6,760 nt of DNA from Bacillota bacterium. Lineage in GTDB: Bacteria; Bacillota; Clostridia; Lachnospirales; Lachnospiraceae. Shown here one piece after another: positions 1 to 5,688 of this stretch. Location: contig JAEZXP010000035.1 in the NCBI GenBank assembly GCA_023419655.1, positions 1 through 6,760 on the forward strand. The letters are read 5' to 3'. Under the pieces are notes generated by a model. The model had not been told where the DNA came from. It saw nothing but the letters and a program-made list of their open reading frames with translations, and searched no databases. Position 1 is the first letter of the stretch, and every line of letters starts with the position of its first letter. A program made the position numbers and the translations under genes.

Positions 1-57
1 AGCGGTTTATGGCTTGCAATGTTTTCATAATTTGTTAAGTACAGGGAAGGTTTTTTA

Positions 58-94
58 CGTTAGTGACAAATCAAATAAATAAATGTCAGTAATG
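58..94. repeat. Imperfect inverted repeat before the HD gene
   Basis: CGTTAGTGACA (58-68) and TGTCAGTAATG (84-94) pair over 11 positions with one mismatch (G63/G89) and one G-T wobble, around a 15-base A/T-rich spacer. The core is TGACA and TGTCA. It has no following T-run, so it is not a terminator. It could be an operator for a dimeric regulator or a hairpin in the leader of the HD gene. No convincing sigma-A promoter was found in 1-122. Confidence 0.35.
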
Positions 95-122
95 CAATAA
101 TGAACATACCAGAGGAGTATAA

Positions 123-734
123 ATGGATATTAATAAGTATACATATGTTAACCAAATCATAGTAAGCGGAAATATAGAAATGGATGTGACGGGCTTTCTT
201 CTGCAAAATGATAGAAAGAAAACCTTAGAGCATGCCATGGCTGTTGCTAAAAGAAATATTGAAATAGCAGAGAAATTTCACTTAGATAAGAAGATATGTG
301 CCGTAAGTGCTTATCTGCATGATATCAGTGCAGTAATTCGCCCAATTGATATGCTTAACTATATGAAAGAAAAGAATCTGTATATGGATGAAGCGGAATA
401 TGAATATCCATTTATTTTGCATCAGAGAATATCCATGTTGCTGGCAAAGACATTTTTTAATGTGGATGATGAAAGAGTGTTATCGGCCATTGAATGTCAT
501 TCAACCTTAAAATCAAACCCTGGCAGGTATGATATGGCTCTTTTTATTTCGGATAAGCTTTCATGGGACCAGAAAGGGATACCGCCTTTCTTTGATATCG
601 TAAATGAAAGATTATGTGACTCTTTGGAAAAAGCTTGTCTTACCTATATTAACCACATCATAGATAACAATATGATTTTATATCCACACACATGGTTACT
701 GGAAGCTAAAGCATCCTTAGAAAAAATGAATTAA
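123..734 (+). CDS. HD-domain phosphohydrolase, YqeK-like
   Basis: A 203-residue soluble protein with the metal-binding residues of the HD superfamily in order: H37 (in EHAM), the H66-D67 pair (in YLHDIS), H100, H126 (in IECHS) and D144 (in ISDKLSWD). The five-ligand pattern, spacing and length match the YqeK group, some members of which hydrolyse Ap4A symmetrically to two ADP. The C-terminal part (about 150-200) also resembles YqeK, with a helical region and an ILYPHTW segment. The HTTG motif after the fourth histidine in typical YqeK reads HSTLKSNPG here, so the substrate may differ. The start is well supported: GAGGAG at 112-117 lies 5 bases before the ATG. The gene ends in two adjacent TAA codons, then a terminator, so it is probably monocistronic or the last gene of an upstream unit. 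The HD fold is near certain; Ap4A hydrolysis is only a family-level guess. Confidence 0.85.
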   Translation: MDINKYTYVNQIIVSGNIEMDVTGFLLQNDRKKTLEHAMAVAKRNIEIAEKFHLDKKICAVSAYLHDISAVIRPIDMLNYMKEKNLYMDEAEYEYPFILHQRISMLLAKTFFNVDDERVLSAIECHSTLKSNPGRYDMALFISDKLSWDQKGIPPFFDIVNERLCDSLEKACLTYINHIIDNNMILYPHTWLLEAKASLEKMN

Positions 735-751
735 TAAATCTTAGTATTCAT

Positions 752-776
752 AAAAGCAGCCGGACGGCTGCTTTTT
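752..776 (+). terminator. Rho-independent terminator after the HD gene
   Basis: A perfect 10-bp stem, AAAAGCAGCC (752-761) pairing with GGCTGCTTTT (766-775), with loop GGAC. The descending arm itself ends in a run of five T (772-776). It lies 17 bases past the stop codon of the HD gene and separates that gene from the following operon. The A-tract on the ascending arm could make it work on both strands, but no minus-strand gene ends here. Confidence 0.9.
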
Positions 777-796
777 ACATGTTATACGATGCTTCA

Positions 797-825
797 TCTT
801 AATAATTCTTAATATTTGCTTTATA
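797..825 (+). promoter_or_regulatory. Phased direct repeats, candidate response-regulator operator
   Basis: TCTTAATA occurs exactly at 797-804 and again at 807-814. A weaker copy, GCTTTATA (6 of 8 matches), lies at 818-825. The 10-11 base period puts the copies on one helix face, which is how OmpR/PhoB-family dimers bind tandem repeats. The last copy sits roughly where a -35 box should be for the TATAAT at 846-851, and no good -35 is present. The operon that follows encodes an OmpR-family regulator, so positive autoregulation is a reasonable inference. AT-rich sequence makes chance repeats easier, so this stays a candidate. Confidence 0.45.
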
Positions 826-845
826 AATAATAAATATCGGTAAAC

Positions 846-851
846 TATAAT
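846..851 (+). promoter_or_regulatory. Putative -10 box of the five-gene operon
   Basis: A perfect TATAAT lies 34 bases before the ATG at 886, which would give a leader of roughly 25-30 bases. No TTGACA-like hexamer lies 16-18 bases upstream; the nearest, TTGCTT at 816-821, is 24 bases away. This suggests a weak basal promoter that needs an activator, in keeping with the repeats at 797-825. The box is the best candidate between the terminator and the first gene. Confidence 0.5.
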
Positions 852-885
852 GTTAGACATAGAGTAAAGATTAGGAGCTGCTAAA

Positions 886-2055
886 ATGAGGATAATTATA
901 TTAACCGGAAGATTCGGAATGGGACATATGAATGCAGCTTTGGCAATTAAACAGCAGATTGATAACAGCCATATGAGTGACCATGTGGAAGTAATTGACT
1001 GGCTGGATTATGTATCACCCAAAATTGCGGAGAAATATTATCGGTTTTTTAACTTTCTGGTGAACAAAGGGAAAAGATTCTATAATACCCGGTACCGGTT
1101 TTTAGAGAATAGAAGAACCAGTCAGAAGCCGGAGCTGTGTACGTATTTTCAAAAGTGCTTTAAGCGGCTGATGGATGACAAAAAGCCGGAGCTTATAATC
1201 TCAACCCTGCCGTTTTGCTCCCAGATTATATCAAGAGTGAAGGAAGAAACCGGACTGTATCTTCCTTTAGTTACTTGTGTTACGGATATAACCGGACACT
1301 CTGAATGGATTAATAAGAACACGGATTTTTATTTTGTCGGTTCACAGGAGGTAAAAGATAAATTTATATCCAAAGGGGTCCCCTCCGGCAGGATATATGA
1401 GACCGGACTTCCTGTGCGGCTGGGATTTTTGCAGGATATTCCGGATAATGGTATCCACAGGAAAGCACGGCACATATTGATTATGGGCGGCGGTTTGGGA
1501 ATGCTTCCGAAAGGAACCGACTTTTACAAAAGACTGAATGAATTACCCGGTACGGTAGTGACGGTTATAACCGGAAAGAATTATGCACTATACGAGAGGC
1601 TTGCGGGAAGATATAAGAATATTACCATATTAGGATATGTCCATAATGTTTATGATTATATGAGGCGGGCAGATGTTATTATAACAAAACCCGGCGGAAT
1701 AACCACCTTTGAAGCAATTCATTCCGGTGTACCGGTTTTGGCACTGAAGCCGTCCTTGCAGCAGGAAGTATATAATGCAAGGTATATTAAGAACAGAGGA
1801 ATTGGTGAGGTTATAAGCGGCGATAACAGGCAGTGTATAGAGAAGGTTATCCGAATACTGGACTCTTATCGTCTGGAGAATTACAGGAGTCATATCAAAG
1901 AGCTTAAAAACCATCTGAATAAATATAATATAACTCAGATTCTGGAGACGGTGGTTAAGGAAAGCATACCAGGAAGGGATACCGGATTTAGTCAAAAGAT
2001 TGATTTGGTCACAAAGGAGCAGAATGCAAATGAAGCGATTAGTTTTAACCTTTGA
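886..2055 (+). CDS. UgtP/MGDG-synthase-like GT28 glycosyltransferase
   Basis: A 389-residue GT-B glycosyltransferase with the two halves of the family: an N-terminal MGDG-synthase domain (about 1-170) and a C-terminal GT28 domain (about 195-350). Visible motifs are the N-terminal glycine loop TGRFGMGH (7-14), TDITGHSEWI (133-142), ETGLPVR (172-178), GGGLG (201-205) and the nucleotide-sugar-binding KPGGITTFEAIHSGVPVL (268-285). The family transfers a hexose or N-acetylhexosamine from a UDP-sugar to diacylglycerol or a related lipid at the cytosolic membrane face; donor and acceptor here cannot be read from the sequence. There is no signal peptide or transmembrane segment, as expected. AGGAG at 873-877 lies 8 bases before the ATG. 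A tail of about 30 residues (360-389) extends past the catalytic domain and contains the ribosome binding site of the next gene, which it overlaps by 26 bases. Family is certain; the exact product is not. Confidence 0.88.
   Translation: MRIIILTGRFGMGHMNAALAIKQQIDNSHMSDHVEVIDWLDYVSPKIAEKYYRFFNFLVNKGKRFYNTRYRFLENRRTSQKPELCTYFQKCFKRLMDDKKPELIISTLPFCSQIISRVKEETGLYLPLVTCVTDITGHSEWINKNTDFYFVGSQEVKDKFISKGVPSGRIYETGLPVRLGFLQDIPDNGIHRKARHILIMGGGLGMLPKGTDFYKRLNELPGTVVTVITGKNYALYERLAGRYKNITILGYVHNVYDYMRRADVIITKPGGITTFEAIHSGVPVLALKPSLQQEVYNARYIKNRGIGEVISGDNRQCIEKVIRILDSYRLENYRSHIKELKNHLNKYNITQILETVVKESIPGRDTGFSQKIDLVTKEQNANEAISFNL
2013..2019 (+). promoter_or_regulatory. Ribosome binding site of the deacetylase gene
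   Basis: AAAGGAG lies inside the end of the glycosyltransferase gene. It is 10 bases before the ATG at 2030 and 4 bases before another in-frame ATG at 2024. It rules out the far upstream ATG at 2000, which has no such site. The 2030 start is preferred because the protein then begins directly with the first strand of the NodB fold. Confidence 0.7.
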
Positions 2056-2623
2056 TGATGGACCGGACCCGGTATACACTCCAAAATTGCTGGATGTATT
2101 AAAATGCGAAGATATTAAGGCCACATTTTTTGTGGTTGCGGAGAATGCAGCCCGGTATCCAGAGATGATTGACCGTATGAAGAAGGAAGGTCATATGATT
2201 GCACTGCATTCATTGGAACACCGTCATGCCTTATTGTGCGGCTACCGCTATATGAAACATGATTTTGAAAAGAGTATGGGTATCCTGCAAACGCTGGGAT
2301 GTAATATAAGATTCTACCGCCCTCCCTGGGGAGCACGTAATTTATTCACGAACCGATTTGTTAAAAAACATAAATTACATCTGGTGCTTTGGGATGTGAT
2401 GGTTGGGGATTGGAAAGTAAATGAACCGGATATTCTTGTCGGGAGAATGATAAGGAAGGTCTATGACGGTGCGGTTATCTGCCTTCATGATGGCTCTGAA
2501 AAATATGGAGGAGCAAAGGGAGCTGCTTTTAATACAATTAAAGCCCTTACAGAACTAATCCCTGGGCTTAAGAAAGAGGGCTATGAATTCATAACAGTTG
2601 AGGAGCTTTATAATCATGAATAA
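2030..2623 (+). CDS. Polysaccharide deacetylase (NodB fold, CE4) without signal peptide
   Basis: A 197-residue protein that is almost only the NodB/CE4 catalytic domain, with all five motifs intact: TFDDGPDP (7-14; catalytic base D9, metal ligand D10), HSLEH (60-64; metal ligands H60 and H64), RPPWG (97-101), DVMVGDW (122-128) and LHDG (152-155; catalytic H153). These enzymes remove the N-acetyl group from GlcNAc-type sugars using a divalent metal. Most Firmicute relatives acting on peptidoglycan are secreted or membrane-anchored. This one begins MKRLVLTFDDG, with no signal peptide or membrane anchor, so it probably acts in the cytosol. Placed between a lipid glycosyltransferase and a flippase-like protein, a cytosolic lipid-linked N-acetylhexosamine is a plausible substrate (inference). 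The gene overlaps the previous one by 26 bases and the next by 8. ATG 2024 would add two residues. Confidence 0.88.
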   Translation: MKRLVLTFDDGPDPVYTPKLLDVLKCEDIKATFFVVAENAARYPEMIDRMKKEGHMIALHSLEHRHALLCGYRYMKHDFEKSMGILQTLGCNIRFYRPPWGARNLFTNRFVKKHKLHLVLWDVMVGDWKVNEPDILVGRMIRKVYDGAVICLHDGSEKYGGAKGAAFNTIKALTELIPGLKKEGYEFITVEELYNHE

Positions 2624-3677
2624 TCAAGGGATGAGAGCCAGGAAGCAAATTATTAGTATATTGATTTTAATACTGCTTATTAGTATAACATTTTTCTTTT
2701 TTCTTAGGGGATATTCTCTGGACGAGCTTAAGAATGCTTTAAGGACGGCTAACTATGCCTATCTTTTCGGAGGGTTGTGCCTGATGTTTGTATTTGTAGG
2801 CTGTGAAGCCTTTAATATCAGGATGATATTAAAGACTCTCGGCAATAGGGTACCTTATAGAAGATGCCTGGAGTACTCAAGCCTTGGATTCTATTTTAGT
2901 TCCATAACGCCCTCTGCCGGCGGAGGCCAGCCGCTTCAGATTTATTATATGAAACGGGACCGGATTCCGATTGAAGTATCTTCTATAACTATTTTTTTTA
3001 TTGTGTTTGTATATCAGATTGCTATGATTTTATTGGGAATTATTATGACGCTGTTTCGCTTTTCGGAGGCAGTATATTTTATGCATCAGATGAAATATCT
3101 ATTTATCTTCGGCTTTATTGCCAACACAGGAGGAATCTTTTTTTTCTTTGCACTGATGTTCTCAAAAAGACTTGTACCCGCCGTGATGAATTTTATTTTA
3201 AAGGCAGGAGTTAAATTCAAATTAATAAAGAAAGCAGACACGGTAAGGGACAGATTGAATCAAAGCCTGATATCCTATCGGGAGAAGGCAATGCTTATAA
3301 AAGAACATACGGGATTATTTTTTAAAGTCCTCTTTGTTTCATTCATACAAATGGTGTCTTTTAATCTGATACCCTCTCTGGTATACTGTAGTATGGGCAA
3401 TGATATAAGGAATATCCCTGATTTGCTGACCGGGCATTCCATCATCACCATATCGGTTTCCGCAGTTCCCCTGCCCGGAGCAGAAGGAGTGACACAGGGA
3501 GGATTTTTACGGGTGTATGATAATTTTTTCCCCCCGAATATGCTTCCTTATGCGATGCTAATCCATAGAATTGTAAGCTTTTATATTCCTCTGCTAATCA
3601 GTTTTATGATATACCTGTATACCCATATAAGAACCACAAAGCAGTCTGTACGAGGTGATATTTTTGATGGAAAATAA
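2616..3677 (+). CDS. MprF-flippase-like integral membrane protein (LPG_synthase_TM family)
   Basis: A 353-residue polytopic membrane protein with about 7-8 hydrophobic segments, near 12-30, 49-67, 85-97, 122-147, 160-182, 235-257, 272-286 and 314-337. Family signatures are ITPSAGGGQPLQIYYMKR (97-114) and PLPGAEGVTQGGF (285-297), the conserved Pro/Gly loops of the LPG_synthase_TM (YbhN/UPF0104) family, which includes the N-terminal flippase part of MprF. The C-terminal aminoacyl-lipid synthase domain of full MprF (about 850 residues) is absent, so the protein would move, not synthesise, a lipid. Its likely cargo is the glycolipid made by the two upstream enzymes (inference). AGGAG at 2601-2605 lies 10 bases before the ATG, which overlaps the deacetylase stop by 8 bases. 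An in-frame TTG at 2598 is upstream of that site and is rejected. Family is sure; flippase activity is inferred. Confidence 0.85.
   Translation: MNNQGMRARKQIISILILILLISITFFFFLRGYSLDELKNALRTANYAYLFGGLCLMFVFVGCEAFNIRMILKTLGNRVPYRRCLEYSSLGFYFSSITPSAGGGQPLQIYYMKRDRIPIEVSSITIFFIVFVYQIAMILLGIIMTLFRFSEAVYFMHQMKYLFIFGFIANTGGIFFFFALMFSKRLVPAVMNFILKAGVKFKLIKKADTVRDRLNQSLISYREKAMLIKEHTGLFFKVLFVSFIQMVSFNLIPSLVYCSMGNDIRNIPDLLTGHSIITISVSAVPLPGAEGVTQGGFLRVYDNFFPPNMLPYAMLIHRIVSFYIPLLISFMIYLYTHIRTTKQSVRGDIFDGK
3652..3658 (+). promoter_or_regulatory. Ribosome binding site of the response regulator gene
   Basis: GAGGTGA lies 8 bases before the ATG at 3667. The GTG at 3655 is in frame but is part of this site, so it is not the start. 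The site lies inside the 3' end of the membrane protein gene. Confidence 0.75.
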
Positions 3678-4380
3678 GATAAAAGTATTGGTTGCAGATG
3701 ATGATGCCGATATCCGTGAAATACTGGAGATTCTTTTAAAGGCGGAGGGTTTTGAAGTTGTTTTAGTCTCTGATGGAAAAGAAGCGATAGCCTTGGCGGA
3801 TGAGACGGTTAATTTAATTATTCTGGATGTTGCAATGCCGCAGAAGAACGGCTTTCAAGTCTGCAAGGAAATCAGGAAAACATCGATGGTGCCGATTCTG
3901 TTTTTGACTGCAAAGACCATGGAATCGGATAAAGTAATCGGATTTTCCGCCGGTGCGGATGATTATCTGGTGAAGCCGTTTTCCAATGCAGAGCTAATAT
4001 TTCGGGTAAAAGCCCTGCTCAGACGCTGCTATCAGTATCAGACTCTTAATAAAGAAAAGAAGAATGTTTACAAAATAGATAATATTATTTTAAATGATAA
4101 TACGAAGAGTGTAACCCTGGACAATGCTCCGATTATACTGACGCCCATCGAATATGACATTTTGTGTCTTATGATGAGGCATCCGAACAAGGTCTTTTCT
4201 GTCCAAAATCTGTACGAATCCATATGGAATCAGAATTATACCTACCTGGACAATAATACGATTATCGTTCACATCAGTAACCTTAGAAAAAAGATTGAGA
4301 AAGACCCGAGGAATCCGCAGTATATACGAAGTATGTGGGGAAGAGGATATTATGTTGGGGAGACAAATAAAACCGTCTAA
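3667..4380 (+). CDS. OmpR/PhoB-family response regulator
   Basis: A 237-residue two-domain regulator. The receiver domain (about 5-118) has acidic pocket residues D11 and D12, the phospho-acceptor D54 (in ILDVAMP), T81 (in LTAK) and K103 (in LVKPF). A short linker leads to a winged-helix DNA-binding domain (about 135-232) with the family's LTPIEYDIL (158-166), the recognition-helix region (VHISNLRKKI, 201-210) and the wing segment RSMWGRGYYV (221-230). All catalytic residues are present, so it should be phosphorylated by a partner kinase, almost certainly the overlapping gene downstream. It resembles VanR-type regulators. Likely targets include its own operon, through the repeats at 797-825. 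It overlaps the membrane protein gene by 11 bases and the kinase gene by 29. Confidence 0.93.
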   Translation: MENKIKVLVADDDADIREILEILLKAEGFEVVLVSDGKEAIALADETVNLIILDVAMPQKNGFQVCKEIRKTSMVPILFLTAKTMESDKVIGFSAGADDYLVKPFSNAELIFRVKALLRRCYQYQTLNKEKKNVYKIDNIILNDNTKSVTLDNAPIILTPIEYDILCLMMRHPNKVFSVQNLYESIWNQNYTYLDNNTIIVHISNLRKKIEKDPRNPQYIRSMWGRGYYVGETNKTV

Positions 4381-5677
4381 ATTGGAATTAAAGCTGATGC
4401 TTAAAATTATCGTATCAGGTATTCTATGTATTCTTATTTATGTGGTCATGGTTAATCTGGCAGTTTATTATATTGACCGTATGAAGGTGGATTCCGAAAT
4501 CTATCAGGATTTTATCAAGAATACGTCGGAGGAGTTTCAGAATTATGTAACGGATAATAATATATCAATTTCTGATATGGATGCGATTAAAGCCTGGGGG
4601 AAGAAGCAAAAGTTAATGCATATCCGGCTTGTTGAAAACAACAGGGTGGTATACGATTCCCTGGATTATATCGTCAGGCTGACACCCAAGGTATCCTCTA
4701 CAAATTATATGCTGGCTAAAGGCGCGTCACATACAATCAGCTTCATTGACGGGGATGCCAGCTTATATATCACAATCCTGTATAAGCAGCGACTGGAACA
4801 GAGAGTGGATTATATTGTTGGTATCCTGTGTATTTTATTATTCTTTTTCTTTGTCCTGATGGAGTTTAAAAAGCTGGTAAAGGATATTTTAGAAATCAAA
4901 AAGGGGATTCAGGTCTTGGAAGGAGGAGACCTTTCCTTTGAAATTCAGTCCAAAAGAAGAGATGAAATAACAGACTTAGCCCATTCCATCAATCGAATGA
5001 GTAAGGAGCTGGACCATCAGAGAAAGGAAGAAGAAATCCTCAGACAGAAGAATTATGACCTGGTAACCTCCATTTCCCATGATATTCGGACACCCCTGAC
5101 TGCGGTAAACAGCTACATTGATTTGATTATGGAGCGTAAGTACGCACATGCGGAGGAATTGGACCGCTATCTGTCAAAAATAAAAGAAAAATCAATTTTA
5201 ATTACAGACCTGACAGACAATTTGTTTACACATTTCCTGAATCAGAACAAGGATTATACCTATAATTTTGAAACGGTGATTGGCAATGATTTTATTCAAT
5301 ATTTACTTCATAGTATGTGGGAAGGGTTACAGGACAAGGGATACCAGATAGAAATTAAAGCAAATTTTAAGGAAGAGTTTTTTCTTAAAGTGGATATAAT
5401 GCAGATTGAGAGAGTATTTAATAATTTGGAGGGGAATCTGATTAAATATGCTCAAAAAAGCAGACCAATTTGCTATGAGGCTTATATTGCAAATAATCTG
5501 CTTTATATAACAGGGGAAAATGAAATTGTAAACAACAACCAGATGGACAGCCATGGAGTAGGGATTCTCAATTGCCAGAAAATCATCAAGCTGCATTCGG
5601 GTGAAATGGGAACCTGTATCGAGGGGAACCGCTACCACGTCAGTATCAGTATTCCGGCTTATCTTTTGCAGGGATAA
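4352..5677 (+). CDS. Membrane sensor histidine kinase with a degenerate ATP-binding region
   Basis: A 441-residue kinase, partner of the preceding regulator. There are two membrane segments (about 18-41 and 153-171) flanking an extracytoplasmic sensor region of about 110 residues. A HAMP linker follows (about 171-222), then a DHp domain with the phospho-acceptor H243 in SISHDIRTPLT (240-250). The N-box is RVFNNLEGNLIKYA (354-367), with N362, K365 and Y366 kept. A G2-like loop, SHGVGILNCQKII (400-412), and HSGEM (415-419) follow. The usual G1 DxGxG is missing: ITGENEI (386-392) stands in its place, and no F-box is visible. The domain is therefore shorter than in classic VanS/PhoR kinases, which may mean altered ATP affinity rather than loss of activity. 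The ATG at 4352 follows AGAGGA (4342-4347) by 4 bases; an ATG at 4295 lacks a site and would extend the overlap to 86 bases. The stop TAA is followed at once by TAG. Confidence 0.9.
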   Translation: MLGRQIKPSKLELKLMLKIIVSGILCILIYVVMVNLAVYYIDRMKVDSEIYQDFIKNTSEEFQNYVTDNNISISDMDAIKAWGKKQKLMHIRLVENNRVVYDSLDYIVRLTPKVSSTNYMLAKGASHTISFIDGDASLYITILYKQRLEQRVDYIVGILCILLFFFFVLMEFKKLVKDILEIKKGIQVLEGGDLSFEIQSKRRDEITDLAHSINRMSKELDHQRKEEEILRQKNYDLVTSISHDIRTPLTAVNSYIDLIMERKYAHAEELDRYLSKIKEKSILITDLTDNLFTHFLNQNKDYTYNFETVIGNDFIQYLLHSMWEGLQDKGYQIEIKANFKEEFFLKVDIMQIERVFNNLEGNLIKYAQKSRPICYEAYIANNLLYITGENEIVNNNQMDSHGVGILNCQKIIKLHSGEMGTCIEGNRYHVSISIPAYLLQG

Positions 5678-5688
5678 TAGCATGCATT

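Larger units (their letters stand above)
886..5677 (+). other. Predicted five-gene operon: lipid glycosylation, deacetylation, flipping and two-component control
   Basis: Five consecutive + strand genes overlap one another, by 26, 8, 11 and 29 bases in order, with no room for internal terminators or ordinary intergenic promoters. Each downstream gene has its ribosome binding site inside the preceding coding sequence, so translational coupling is likely. The unit is bounded by a terminator on the left (752-776) and a converging gene on the right. Three putative membrane-lipid enzymes or transporters share a transcript with their likely regulators. Confidence 0.8.

Noticed and set aside
2..82. 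Open frame from the left edge to a TAA at 80-82 (26 codons), possible tail of an upstream gene.
   Set aside because: Too short to recognise, and the other two + frames close within 40 bases only by chance stops. It may be a real gene end but cannot be supported without sequence to the left.
816..821. TTGCTT as a -35 box for the operon promoter.
   Set aside because: It is 24 bases from the TATAAT box, too far for sigma-A spacing of 16-18.
2000..2029. Upstream ATG at 2000 as start of the deacetylase, adding 10 residues.
   Set aside because: No ribosome binding site precedes it, while AAAGGAG at 2013-2019 serves the ATG at 2030 (or 2024), where the conserved domain begins.
1630..2124. 164-codon open frame on the minus strand.
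   Set aside because: It lies opposite the glycosyltransferase and deacetylase genes, which have strong motifs. It shows no domain and is an antisense shadow.
4295..4351. ATG at 4295 as start of the histidine kinase, adding 19 residues.
   Set aside because: It would lie deep inside the regulator's DNA-binding domain without a binding site. The ATG at 4352 has AGAGGA just upstream.
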